This document shows, piece after piece, positions 25,109 through 36,024 of a stretch of 64,000 nt of DNA; positions within the stretch are counted from its first letter, which is position 1; each line of letters begins with the position of its first letter. The translations under genes and the position numbers were made by a program. Source of the DNA: Atherinomorus stipes (lineage: Eukaryota; Chordata; Actinopteri; Atheriniformes; Atherinidae). Where the stretch lies: contig JALJCO010003447.1 of assembly GCA_023101725.1 (NCBI GenBank), positions 29,287 to 93,286 of the forward strand, read 5' to 3'. The notes beneath the pieces are model-generated. The model searched no databases, was not told the DNA's origin, and saw only the letters and a list, made by a program, of their open reading frames with translations.

Positions 25109-26590
25109 TACTGGTAGTACTGCCGCTAGCGGTTCATGGTCTAGCATGAGGGATTTTCTTACATTCAACAAATCAAAGATATGTGACAAGGCACGGATAT
25201 CACCAACCTACAGTAACAGCTGAAATGGTGGCTCTCGACATGCGGCCTGTGTCGGTGGTTGAGTACAATGGATTTTTTCAACTGATTAAATAATTGAAGC
25301 CAGGCTTTGATGCAAAGCAAAAGTTAGCTCACGAATAACTAAGCTCTTTGTCCTTGCAAAAATAAAATGCCATGTGAAGCAAGCTTTCTGTGGCATTAAC
25401 GACTGACTGTTGGACCTCGTTGAGCACAACAGCATATATGACAGTGACTTGCCATTTCCTTGACAAGAAGTGGAAGATGCAATGTACTAGCAATGCAAAA
25501 TCTGGAGGACAGGCACACGGGAGAAAACCGTGAGAGGGAGTTAAAACGGGTTGTGGCGAAGTGGGAGTTGGAGAGTGACCGGGTGAGTGCGTGTGTTCGC
25601 GATAATGGAGCAAAATATGATCAAAGCCAACCAGGCCTGTAAATGAGTCTGTCTGCTGCTTTGCCCATACTCTTCAGCTGGCGATACAGGACGGGTTCAA
25701 AGCTGTCCTGGTTCATGAGCGGGTTGTGGGAGCCAGCAGCAAATTGTAGCGCACCTCCACCATAGCACCGTCGCGACGCAAGCTCTCCATGCAAAGCGAA
25801 AAAAAAAAAACAAACTTATTCAGTAGTGCAAGACCCGGTGGAATTTTATATATAACATGTTTGCAAGGTTGCTGGAACAACGTTGGGCGATCACTGCTGT
25901 ACTGTCCAATTGCTCCATCACCAAACCTGGGGATTCACGCAACCTAGAGCTGAGAGACGACTACTGGAGGATGATGGAGGAAAGTGAGCTGGTACTGAAA
26001 GCCTTGGAGGTGGCTACCACAGCATCATGTGCCGAGGAAGCGATCCTATTCTCAGATGTGTACCCAGTGGTCTGTGGCCTCATGAAAGAACATCTGCACC
26101 CAACAACCCCGAACCAATGGCAGGATCAGAACCTTCGTGGACACGGTACGAGACTCACTCACCAAAAGTTTCCTGCCTTTTGACAGTAAGACGGCATCAG
26201 TGCCTGCTATGGTGGCTGCAATCCTCGACCCCGGCATAAAAAGCTGAGGTTCCTCTCATCTGAAGTACGAGCTGCGGCAAAGGCGTACAGTACATAGCGG
26301 GGCTATTTTAATCGGAAAAAAAAAGAGGCAAGAGCAAGACCTGATGAAGAGGAGGAGAGACAAGGACAAGATCTGGAACCAGATTAAGATGGTGAGATGG
26401 ATCGCCTACTTTTTAAGTTCTGTTTACAGAATAAATGTTTCTGTCTGATAACTAGCCTGCTGGAATGACTCTGATTTAATGGAATTAGGAGGTATTTGAA
26501 TGGAGACAGAACTCTCTAGTGGCTAGTGCAACTGCGATAGAAAAATATCAAAAATCTCTGACGTGTAACCGGGTACACGACGGTCAGTAC
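25109..26590 (+). pseudogene. Decayed hAT (ZBED-like) transposase gene
   Basis: Plus-strand fragments in several frames, in family order: EMVALDMRPVSVVEYNGF, LTTDCWTSLSTTAYMTVTCH, CCFAHTLQLAIQDGFKAV, then the longest intact piece (25857-26183) with MFARLLEQRWAITAVLSNCS, then VAAILDP just before the usual RHK. These correspond to the catalytic-domain and C-terminal dimerisation segments of hAT transposases. Stops and frameshifts are frequent and no BED finger is visible. The ends read CAGTACTG... on both sides, but an 8-bp target duplication is not clear. Confidence 0.8.
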
Positions 26591-26834
26591 TGCCAATTAC
26601 ACATGTAAACGTGCCTTTCCTTATTAAGTCCAATCAGTTTAATTAGACACAGCTGCAAAGGGTCTGAATATTTTTGACCATGTAATATTTCAGTTTTTCT
26701 TTTTTAATAAATTTGCAAAAATGTCTACATCAGTTTTTTTTCCCGTCAAGATGGGGTGCTGAGTTGCAAATGGCTGCAATGGCACAAAGAGTAAAAAGTT
26801 CAAAGGGGTCTGAATATTTTCCGTACCCACTGTA

Positions 26835-27996
26835 TACATCTTTTAAGTAGTCAGTCTTGCTATTGTGGTCATAGTCATTTGGGAGTAAGAACAATTTGTT
26901 AATAATTAAATAAACAGGAAAAGGACATTTAATACAATTTTTTCAAATGATAATCCAGTTTCATTCAGTGTCCAAGAAATACAGATGCTAACAGTATAAA
27001 AAGAAATAGAGCCTAACTGAATCCAGTTTCCTAATCATTTAATACTGACAAACACATGGAAGATTCACAACTCCTCTCCGTGATATTAGCTGCATGAGTC
27101 ATGAGTTTTCTTACATTTTCTTCTTGTTTAAACACCTGTTTGCTCTCATTTGCACAAAGAAATGTCAATTGTATTGATCTGTTGGGCTGCAGCTAAGTCA
27201 TCAAAGATTTAAAAACCAGTCCGTGCAGTTATTTAAAAGAGCATGTTAAAAAATACTGTGCTGACAGAAAGATAAAAGAGGGACCTTTGCAGAAGTATGT
27301 GTAATAATGACTCGCCACCTACGTGCTCATGTACTGTTTGCACAGCAAGGCTTTTACACAGTATGGCGAGCTTTGCTTGCTCTTCAGCACAGTTACATTC
27401 ATCCTCTTGATCTCGAGGATAAATAAACTAATAATTAATATGTCTGTTTACTTAGTGAAAGACCGTATAGTTGCCTTATCAATCTCTACAACGCCAAGCA
27501 GAGGAAATACTCTCATTAGGACACATCAGTAGCTGGCCCGTCATACTGACATTTTTGCCTTGAAAAGAGGAAAAGGGTGTATGGCTTTGTCTTTTCTCTT
27601 GTTTTTTCCCCAAGAGTGGCAGAATTTAGGAGGGGGGTCATGTTTACTTGGATCGGCCTTTGTCGTTTCTACCCCTTTTGTTCATTCCTCCTCATTAAAG
27701 CGCTGAAATCACTCGTGCCCTTCAGATGTGTACAAAAGCTTTCTTTGTGCTTTTCCATCCGTTAGGAGAAGAATTCCCCTCCAGAAATTCAATGTCATTA
27801 ACTAATAAATATTTTGAGCAACTAGCAGCAATATTTCTCTTCTTTTGAAGAGCAGCCAATATCATGAGACTGTTCTAATCTTATTTGATCTAAAGAACTG
27901 AATATTTTCAGGTCATATTTCTCATTCCCACTGTTGGACTTAGGTGGGTTATGTCATTTTGTTAAATCTGGTCATCTAAGATGCAATTTCAATAAT
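26835..27996. other. Non-coding, no assigned features
   Basis: No supported gene, RNA or transposon terminus. The short ORFs at 27323-27765 show no family resemblance. Confidence 0.5.
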
Positions 27997-28004
27997 GTCC
28001 TATC

Positions 28005-28554
28005 TAGGGATGTCTTATATTATTGGTCTACCAATATTATCGGCCAATATTGGCATTTAAAAGTGATATCGGAACATGTCGGTATCGTTTTTTTGGGCCA
28101 ATATTTTGAAAAATGAAATCTCTTGAGATCTTGTCCATTAGCAGCAGTCCAGCATGTAGAAAAGTCCCTATTATTGTGGGAGAACTTCATATCCCAGCAT
28201 TCCTTCCAGAGTCATGTGACTACGGTGCAGCTGCTGCTGCTACAGACTGACTTGCTTTGAAGCTGCTTACAATATGTCTGGTTTTAAGTTGTTGGTTAAG
28301 CTACAAAGTTGTCAGAAACATAATAATTAGCCACATGTTGGCTGATACCTGCTAGTATCTGGCATATGGCAGCCAGATGTCCAAAATGAACTCCTCTGGC
28401 TAAGTTAAGGATATTTAGTTGTATTTCTCAAAATATGAGAGATACAACCTCACAGTTCTCTGTATATATCGGTATCAGTTGATACTGGATATCAGAATTT
28501 AAGAGTTGGACAATATCGGTATATCGGTAAAAAATCCTATATAGAACAATCCTA
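28005..28554. mobile_element. hAT-type MITE with 8-bp target duplication
   Basis: It starts TAGGGATGTCTTATATTATT and ends, reverse-complemented, TAGGATTGTTCTATATAGG. The interior is rich in ATATCGG / CCGATAT motifs. A perfect target duplication GTCCTATC flanks it at 27997-28004 and 28555-28562. No coding capacity. Confidence 0.9.
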
Positions 28555-28683
28555 GTCCTATCAGATCTATGTTTCGCAGCAGAGCTTGTGGGGAAAAAAT
28601 AAATTAAAAAAACCTTCCTTAATGTATTTTTTCCTCTTTTAATGTTCAGACTCTGATCTGTTGTCTTCATTTAACAATGTTTA

Positions 28684-29120
28684 TTAGGAATGTCCGAATC
28701 CAATCACGTGATAAGAAATCTTTCCAATTTCAAGGTTTCAGGCACAATCGGAATCGGCTGTTACATCCCGATCAGGGATTGGATGTGTACATTGGCTGTA
28801 TATATAATATAGAATATTGTTGTCACAGCTATTGTAAGCACCACATCTTCAGAATCAAAACGTTTCACATGGACAAAGTCAACATGCCTAAATTGAAGCT
28901 GCATTACCGCCTCCGCCTGCAGCAGCCTGCTGCTAGTCATCTGCGCTGCACATGAAAACATCGTGCAGAGAGGTGGCGCCTCTGACACCCTCCCAATGTG
29001 AGTTGTCGTGCTGCAGGGGTCGGAACAAAACCATGATGCAGCCGGAACATAGCACACACAGACCGGATATGAATCAGCCAGAAGGCTTAAAGATAGCCTA
29101 CAGTATACAGTACATTTCAT
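28684..29120. mobile_element. Partial hAT-type element
   Basis: The left terminus TTAGGAATGTCCGAATCC is followed by TCACGTGAT and GGAATCGGCTGTTACATC, typical of a TAGGGATGTCCGAT... family. No matching right terminus is seen, so the right limit is approximate and the copy is probably truncated. Confidence 0.5.
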
Positions 29121-29418
29121 AAATGATGAGGAGAAAGTTTTTTTTAGTGAATTCTGTTCACCATTTCATCTAAACACCTTTCATCGCAAAATCAGCTTCT
29201 CTTGATGAAAAAATGCCAACTATGGCCCCCCAGCTTCACAACCTTGAAAGGGCGAGATAAATTTGCCAACTTCACAGATTAATCTCCCCGTATTAGAACA
29301 TTCATTTTGGTATCCATAATACTATTATTTATTTCAGCATTTTTATTTTACTAGTATCTCACAGTTTGGGAAAAGGTGGTTTAGGCCATTATTTATGCAC
29401 AGTATGTTGGTATGACAC

Positions 29419-29810
29419 TAGGGATATAACCATTACCGGTAAAATGATTAAACGTGATAAAATTCCCAATGATTAGTAATACCGTTTCAAATTTTAATCA
29501 TCGTTAAAACCGTGATTGATTACTGTGCTTTGAAAAACTCACAGTGATGCTGCTCATTGGCTGGATAAAGAAGTAGCAGACCCGGTTTGCAACGCTAAAT
29601 TTATGAAAACATGGCAGAAGGTGCCCACGTGGACAGTGCTCTGAAGAATTTTCCCCCTTTAAAAAAGGACAAAGTAGACTTCTAGACCCATTTTGAATGT
29701 TTTTAATGATACTGGGGGCTGATTTCAATAATACAGTGATAATAATGATAACCATGATCATTTTGGTCACAATAACCGTGATATGAAATTTTCATATTGT
29801 TACATCCCTA
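29419..29810 (+). mobile_element. hAT-type MITE, copy 1 of a two-copy family in this window
   Basis: Termini are TAGGGATATAACCATTACCG and, reverse-complemented, TAGGGATGTAACAATATGAA. An 8-bp duplication TATGACAC lies at 29411-29418 and 29811-29818. Its interior (CACAGTGATGCTGCTC, GTCCACGTG-like text) is shared with the inverted copy at 55204-55577. Confidence 0.92.
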
Positions 29811-30364
29811 TATGACACCCCCTCTCTGACCAGTGGTATCACCACAGCTACAAAATCTTGTGGGGAAAACACTTTTTGCTTAAATTATTATTATTGTATT
29901 ATGCAGTAGAAGTGTCTGATCAGGACTTGGTATCAGCTGATTTTCAAAATCAAATGACTTGGACTAAAACTTGGGAGGGGCATCTCCATATGCTACATAC
30001 AACAGTAGAAGGGTTTTCTTGAAGTTTTGGATGTAGTGCCTTCTCAGATTAGCATTCATCAATGTGGATATAAATCAAAAAATAGTTCAGACAGATGAAA
30101 GAAGAAAAAAAATATTCTTATGTGGTCCAGAGCATGGATTAGTAAAGAGCAAAGGAATTAATCAAAAGAGTATGTGTCATTCTGAGCCAATACCAATCAT
30201 TAACTTGCCATCAAGTTTTAAGTAGCCCCTGGAAATGTTGCTCCAAGTCCAAGTTTGCTATAATATTCCATCAAATCAGTGTGATGATGGTTGTTCTAAC
30301 TGACAGACAGATAGACACAAACTAATGCTCCCTGATTTCAAAAGAAAAAAGAAAAACCAAAAAC

Positions 30365-30620
30365 ATGGGGCAGGGTACATCCTTAACAGGTTGCCAACCA
30401 ATTGCAGGGCCAATACAAGGCAAACAACCACTCACAGTCACACCTAAGGAGAATTTAGAAACACCAATTAGACTAACGAGCATATTTTTGGACTGGATTG
30501 CAGACATGCACAGATAGCACATGCAAACTACCCACAGAAAGGCCCCGGCTGAGGTTTGGACCAGGATCCCTCTTGTTGTGGCAACACTGCAAACTACCAT
30601 ATAACTGTGCAGCCTACCAA
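30365..30620 (-). repeat. tRNA-derived SINE-like repeat
   Basis: On the minus strand the text follows a widespread fish repeat: GTTTGCATGTGCTATC-like and GCAGTCCAAAAATATGC-like blocks, then 'ACTCACAGTC' and 'GCCAACC' near the end. Near 30550 'GGTTTGGACCAGGATCCC' (plus strand) matches the inverse of a B-box region. Diverged; ends approximate. Confidence 0.55.
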
Positions 30621-30994
30621 GAATAACATCTTTAAGTTAAACCCTATTTCAAAGCTCAGTCTAATGATGCTGATGATGCTTTGAGAAAGTGTTTTTAGGC
30701 TGGAATGTTCTCTATGAACCACACAGAGTTGCCATCAATGTCTTTAGTGTGTGACAGATTGTTTCAGCATTTGTGGACAGCATCCTCTCAACAAGAACAG
30801 TGAGGTGATTCCCCAGTAACAAGCCTTGGATCACCAGTGGCTTGAAGAAGCATAAACATAAACATAAAGAGAATGCCTTCAGGGATGGAGACAGGGAGTT
30901 AGTGAAGACAACACAAGAACAACTCAAAACAAAGACTAAGCAGTGCAAGTTAAAGCAGCTCCAGCAAAACAACATGAGGGATGTATGCTTGAAA

Positions 30995-31892
30995 TTAAAG
31001 GAATAGTTCACCCACAGAATGATGTAACTTTATTTTCCGCTTACCCTCATGGTGAGCAAAACTCTGGAACACTTTTTTAATATCTCAAATGCAGCCGGCG
31101 ATCAGGAAGGCTTCTCGTTTCCACCCAACTTTCATATAATGGAGTTCGCTGGGTGCCGAGCCAAAAACGTCCACAAAAGTCCACAAAAACTTGTCAATAT
31201 TCCTCCATACTGCTCATCCAATGTAATCCAAGTGTCCTGAGTGGGTAGCGTCCATAATTTATTTGAAATGACATCATTTAGTATATTTTTAGAGCCTAAA
31301 CAGTAGTACATCTTACTTCTGCGAAGCACGCATAAGCGCATTCACGAAACTACTGAAGCCTCGGTGTTCAGAGCCTTCTCTTCCGATAATGCAAGCATAG
31401 AAGAAGAAATTTGCTGTTTACATTGTGCTAAGAGCACCAGAGCTGCAGACAAACCGGGACAAGCACAAGCGGGTCCAAGAGGGGTTGGAAATTGATTTAA
31501 AACAAAGAAAGAAAGAGCAAGAGAACGCGCGATCTCATCTGCCGTGGCTTCCGTAGTTTCGTGAAGGCACATCGGCGTGCTCGCAGGAGATGCAATGTAC
31601 TACTGTTTAGGCTCTAAAAATATACTAAATGACGTAGTTTTGAATAAATTATGGACGCTACCCACTCAGGACACTTGGATTACATTGGATGAGCAGTATG
31701 GAGGAATATTGGCAAGTTTTTGTGGACTTTTATGGACTTTTTTGGTTCGGACCCCGGCGAACTCCATTATATGAAAGTTGGGTGGAAACGAGAAGCCCTC
31801 CTGAAAAAAAAAAAGTGCTCCAGAGTCTTGCTCACCATGAGGGTAAGTGGAAAATAAAGTTACATCATTCTGTGGGTGAACTATTCCTTTAA
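30995..31892. mobile_element. Fold-back element with long inverted arms and TTAA target site
   Basis: TTAA at 30995-30998 and 31889-31892 flanks termini AGGAATAGTTCACCCACAG and its exact inverse. The arms (about 30999-31360 and 31550-31888) stay highly similar for over 300 bp, with a few substitutions and small indels. The single-copy middle is about 190 bp. TTAA duplication points to a piggyBac-like or related mobiliser, but no transposase is present. ORFs in the two arms (e.g. 31132-31341 and 31577-31774) are mirror images, not genes. Confidence 0.85.
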
Positions 31893-31959
31893 AGGAGGAT
31901 CAGACTGATGGAGGTCTGGACAGAGCTAATGAATGAATACCTGTATGTTCTTCAGTAGG

Positions 31960-33055
31960 TTCAGTTCACCCCCTGTTTCCAGCCCAACAGACCACACACC
32001 CTCCATGAGCCCACAGGTTCCCCCTCACACCTCCATTCTGTCACCTTGCAGCTCAGTCATGGATCACAACACTGCCTCATCTCCCCCTACATCAGGACAC
32101 CCAGAGATGTCCTCTGTCTCCACCTCTAGCATGTCTGTCTCCTGCAGTCAGGTGAAGAAGCACCTGGAGAGACTAAACCACAACAAGGCTGCAGGTCCAG
32201 ATTGTGTCAGCCCCGGGTGAAAACCATCTTTAGAACAACCATGCCAGATTCTTCAGCACCGTTTCAATACCAACCTGAGTCAGAAAATAGTTCCTATTTT
32301 GTGGAAAACATCCTGCCTTGTTCCAGAGCAGGGGTGGGCAGCTCCGGCCCTCGAGAAAAGGCATCCTACAGGTATTAGGAGTTTCCCTGCTGCAACACAC
32401 CTGACCCCAATCAATGACTAATTGTGCAGAGCTTGATGTGAAGCTCTACACAAATCACAAAGTGTGTTGCCACAGGGAAACTCCTAGATGCCGGCCCTCG
32501 AGGACCGGAGTTGCCCACCTCTGTTCCAGAGCCTAAAAAACCACAACCATCTGGCCTGACAACTCAGGCCAGTTGTCATGGTAAATGGCCTGAGATGTCA
32601 GGCCAGATGCCCGACGTGTCATATCATGAAAGTCCCAAAGAGACTCTTACTGGCTCACCTGAACAAGCAGCATCAGAGCCAGAGACTTGAAGAGACTGGA
32701 CAAAATGATCAAGAAGGCTGGTTCTGTGTTGGGGGGAACTCTGGAGCCACTGGAGCGGATTGTCTAGAAAAGAATGCTGCACAAGCTGATGAAAAAAAAG
32801 GACATTCTTCCTATTAACCACACAACACTAAAAAAACAGAGTGTGTTCAGTAACAGAAATTGTCAAGTTCCCTGTAAAACAGAAAGATACAGGAGATCAT
32901 TCCAGCCTACAGTCATCAGCCTCCTGAACAAAACTTCATCTTCAAATTAATTATAGTTTTTTGTTTTTAACAAACAGAAGAGGGAAAAAAAAGCTTTCAC
33001 AACAACGCAATTCCTTCTGGGAGTAATAAAGTATTTTTCCATTCCATCCATTTTA
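31960..33055 (+). mobile_element. Internally deleted LINE (L2/Rex1-like) fragment
   Basis: Plus-strand fragments are VKKHLERLNHNKAAGPDCVS (start of the RT domain), then VPILWKTSCLVPEP-like text, then RLLLAHL. A jump leads to QHQSQRLEE / SIRARDLK-like text and KKAGSVLG-like text. The end AGTAATAAAGTATTTTTCCA is a LINE-type 3' tail. About 250 residues of RT are missing, several frameshifts are present, and a 195-bp hAT MITE sits inside (32329-32523). Confidence 0.75.
32329..32523. mobile_element. 195-bp hAT-type MITE inserted in the LINE
   Basis: The termini are CAGGGGTGGGCAGCTCCGG and, inverted, CAGAGGTGGGCAACTCCGG. The target duplication TTCCAGAG is at 32321-32328 and 32524-32531, exact. Removing the element restores the LINE reading ('LVPE.'), which confirms the boundaries. 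Confidence 0.93.
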
Positions 33056-34189
33056 TTTAATCTAAAAAGACATGGCAACAACTTTCGAGCTTGGTTTAAC
33101 ATGATAGACGGCTGACATCGTCTAACCAACATTTGACATATTAAATTGATTGGCTCCAATTAAGTCCTTTGGCTCAAATTTGACAACTACGGGTTATAGC
33201 AACAGAGTCCTGCAACTGAGCAAATCTTGCCATGAAAATTAAAAAAAGAGAAAGAAAGAAAGAAAAAAGAAACTGCTCAACCACCTAAATTCGGTACATT
33301 TTTTCATTAAAGGAGTACAACGCAAGTTCCAGCTTTTTTCCATAAGAGCACGCCATCTGGCGACAAGAAGAAGTGACACTGATGTGCTTTGACTGCGTTG
33401 GTTTTTAGTTTTACCCACATTACACTCAGTCTGAGCCCAGAGTTAGAGTCACGATGTCTACTGAGGTAATAAAGCTATAAATCTACAAGTTGTTTACGGT
33501 TTGATCATTGAGTAAACTGAAGGACTGTATGCTAACAGTAACAACAGGATAACACTAGCTTGTAGATCAAATATCCGAATTCAGAGGCTGAGACCATGAT
33601 TACCTTATGAAATTACCGCATCAACTAAATCTAACAAGTGGCTAGATTGTATCTCTTCCCAAGGAATAGTCATATGGCTGTCATATTTCTACATTTACAT
33701 GCTAAAACTTAGCACTGCAATATTATGCATCCTTATTTCTCTCATACATCACATTTACCTTGTTAGTAAGAAGAAAGCCAACTGTGGGACCTGTTTTATT
33801 CCCAGAGTGGGTTGGAGCTCCCTCCAATTAAAAAAAGAAGGAAAAAAAGCTCGGTTGTTTACTTCTGTCTTACTCCGGTGCTGGTGTTGTGCCGAAAAAT
33901 GCCCCCCTGAGTTAGGGTTTGAGAGGCACTTGTTCTCCATCTTTTAGCAGTCAAGCACAGCCAGACAAATGAGAACGTGCATATATATAAATAAAAATGT
34001 GGATATTTGTGGGAAATAATGTGGGAAAAAAACCTAGTTTCCAAGCTAATGACACGAGAGATAGATTTAAAACATATTACAGGGACTTTTAGAGTCATTA
34101 CGTTATAAAAGCAAACCTGTTATTATTAAAAACGTTATGTATATAAATGGGTATTTAAAAGTATTAGTTGGTTCTTTTAATCAAAGTTA
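33056..34189. other. Non-coding, probably transposon-derived but unassigned
   Basis: Contains text such as ATTAAAGGAGTACAACGC (33309) and blocks that read like DNA-transposon interiors, but no paired termini or duplications could be found. No gene. Confidence 0.35.
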
Positions 34190-34254
34190 TTAGAGCCATT
34201 GTGGAAGGTCCAAAGAGCCACTTGCAGCTGTGTAGCTGCAGGTTGCAGACTCCT
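34190..34254 (-). mobile_element. hAT terminus fragment
   Basis: On the minus strand it begins CAGGAGTCTGCAACCTGCAG and continues GTGGCTCTTTGGACCTTCC, the terminal part of a common fish hAT family. The other end is not found. Confidence 0.5.
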
Positions 34255-34650
34255 GCTTAGAAGCTGCTGCAGAGGTGGAGCTTCATCATCACTGTTATGT
34301 ATGTATGTAGTCATCACCATTATTAGCTAATTTTATTATTAAATTATTCCTGAAGGTTTCAGGTAATCTTTGTTACTAATAACAGTAAATACAGATCATA
34401 GATAAAGTTAATCTGTACAACGTGTGCTACATCAAAGAAAGACACAGACTGGATGCAGGAGTAACGGTGGATGTTGTCTGAGTCCAGCTACCATCAGCAG
34501 CCACTGACTTTAGTCATTATTACAGCAGCAGTCATGTTTCAATGTGACCTGATCCGGACACATGTGGATGTAATCCTACCAGAGAATCACAACTCTGCAA
34601 CAATATTCACATCAGACACATGCAGCTCATCCTGCTCTGTTCATCTAGAA

Positions 34651-34845
34651 CAGGGGTGTCCAGAGTTGGTCCTTGAGGGCCGCTGTCCTGAAGGTCTTCA
34701 CTGTTTCTCTGCTTCAACACACCTGACTGATACTAAATGGATCCAACAGCCTATGAAGTTCTCGGTAATTGGAGTCAGGTGTGTTGGAGCCAGGACACAA
34801 ACCTGCAGGACTGTGGCCCTCGAGGACCGTACCTGGACACCCCTG
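34651..34845. mobile_element. 195-bp hAT-type MITE
   Basis: The termini are CAGGGGTGTCCAGAGTTGG and, inverted, CAGGGGTGTCCAGGTACGG. Target duplications ATCTAGAA (34643-34650) and ATCTGGAA (34846-34853) match at 7 of 8. It shares the subterminal GGCCCTCGAGGACCG block and the exact length with the MITE at 32329-32523. Confidence 0.88.
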
Positions 34846-34857
34846 ATCTGGAATCAT

Positions 34858-34927
34858 GGGCGCCAGGACAGGGGGGCACCAAACTATAATCTCACCTAGG
34901 GCACCAAAGTGGCCAGAGCCGGCCCTG
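34858..34927 (-). mobile_element. Fragment of another hAT-type terminus
   Basis: The minus strand starts CAGGGCCGGCTCTGGCCAC and continues TTGGTGCCCTAGGTGAG, a recurrent fish repeat end. The partner end is missing. Confidence 0.4.
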
Positions 34928-35988
34928 GCTATAATGTTGTTTACTACGCTTTTTCTTCATAGTTACACATTTTAGTGTCTTTCAGTGGATCTGGATCGTT
35001 TGCTGACAGCATAAGAATCCATAACTATCTCTTACAGTGTTTGAATTTACCGCGACCGTCTTCTTCCTGTATCAAAACTCTCGGGGATGCGGATGCAGCG
35101 TCATTTGACGTCACATCTACATGGCAGCGCAGGAAATTCGGCCACCGAATTGCAGCGCTTTATGCAGCACACAGCCTGTTCAAGGCAAGGGAGAGAGACG
35201 TGGGTGGGCTCTTTCTTTTCGTTTTTAACGCTTCATCACCCATAAGTATTAACAAAACTGGACATGCTTGTTTATTCTTTCGTAATTCCTGCCTCTAGCC
35301 CCTTTAAGGAAAAATTAAGACAGAAAAATCTGAAAGCTTTCAGTCAGAATTTTGACAGAACTGAACACTGGGCAATGTACCATAAAAATGCAGTTCAAAA
35401 CAACTGATCACTTGTAGAAGACCTCCAGTACAATGTGGGGCAATTGTGCAATATTAATTAGCTGTTGTTTGGCTCATGTTGACACCATTGCTGACCTCTA
35501 CACACCATAGCCTACTCAGTGCATCTCACTATCTGGGTGCTGACAGGGAGCTGGAAAGCAACAAACTGGAGGCCTTATGATCACACTGAAACACAATGGT
35601 GACCTCAAAGCAAAGGTAGCAGACTACAAGAGGTGGCCATGATAAAAACCTTTTTACGGTGGACAGGAAGCAGACACAGAGCCTGACAACAGCAGCCTCT
35701 GCTTTGGATTATGCACAGCCCAGCCTCCTCTTTAAAGTATGTCCTTGCAGAGCAGGAAAAAGCTTTGCATTCAGCTGAGGCTACAGCAGGTCAGCTGAGT
35801 CAGTTTGTTTCCTGTAGATAACTTGTTTGTGCTTCAGTTGTAATTATACAGTTTTGCAAAGTTGCATGTTTGCTTATTTAGGCATTAGAACAGGCAGTAT
35901 AAAGCTCCATATCTGTCATTCATCTGATCAGTCACATCAGCATAAAAATGAGACCACAGTCAGTGCTGTTATGAACTGATAATACCTG
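34928..35988. other. Non-coding, no assigned features
   Basis: A GC-richer patch at 35040-35300, ending AGCCCCTTTAAGG, reads like DNA-transposon interior. No termini are paired and no gene is seen. Confidence 0.35.

Positions 35989-36024
<36 letters not shown>
35989..36024. repeat. (CTA)n microsatellite
   Basis: About 12 perfect CTA units followed by ATTTAGCAGACACCT...AAAGCAACTTACA, a motif repeated in many fish genomes. Confidence 0.95.

Larger units (their letters stand above)
24402..26832. mobile_element. Tc1-type element shell with nested insertions
   Basis: The outer termini are CAGTGGGTACGGAAAGTATT on the left and its inverse (ending ...TTTTCCGTACCCACTG) on the right, both flanked by TA (24400-24401 and 26833-26834). 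Matching subterminal text ('CAAATGGCTGCAATG'-like and 'CATTAATGTACACTCAGC'-like) continues for more than 100 bp in each arm. The interior was replaced by a second Tc1 fragment (24594-25108) and a hAT gene remnant (25109-26590). Confidence 0.8.

Noticed and set aside
31132..31774. Similar 65-69 codon ORFs on opposite strands
   Set aside because: Mirror images created by the inverted arms of the fold-back element.
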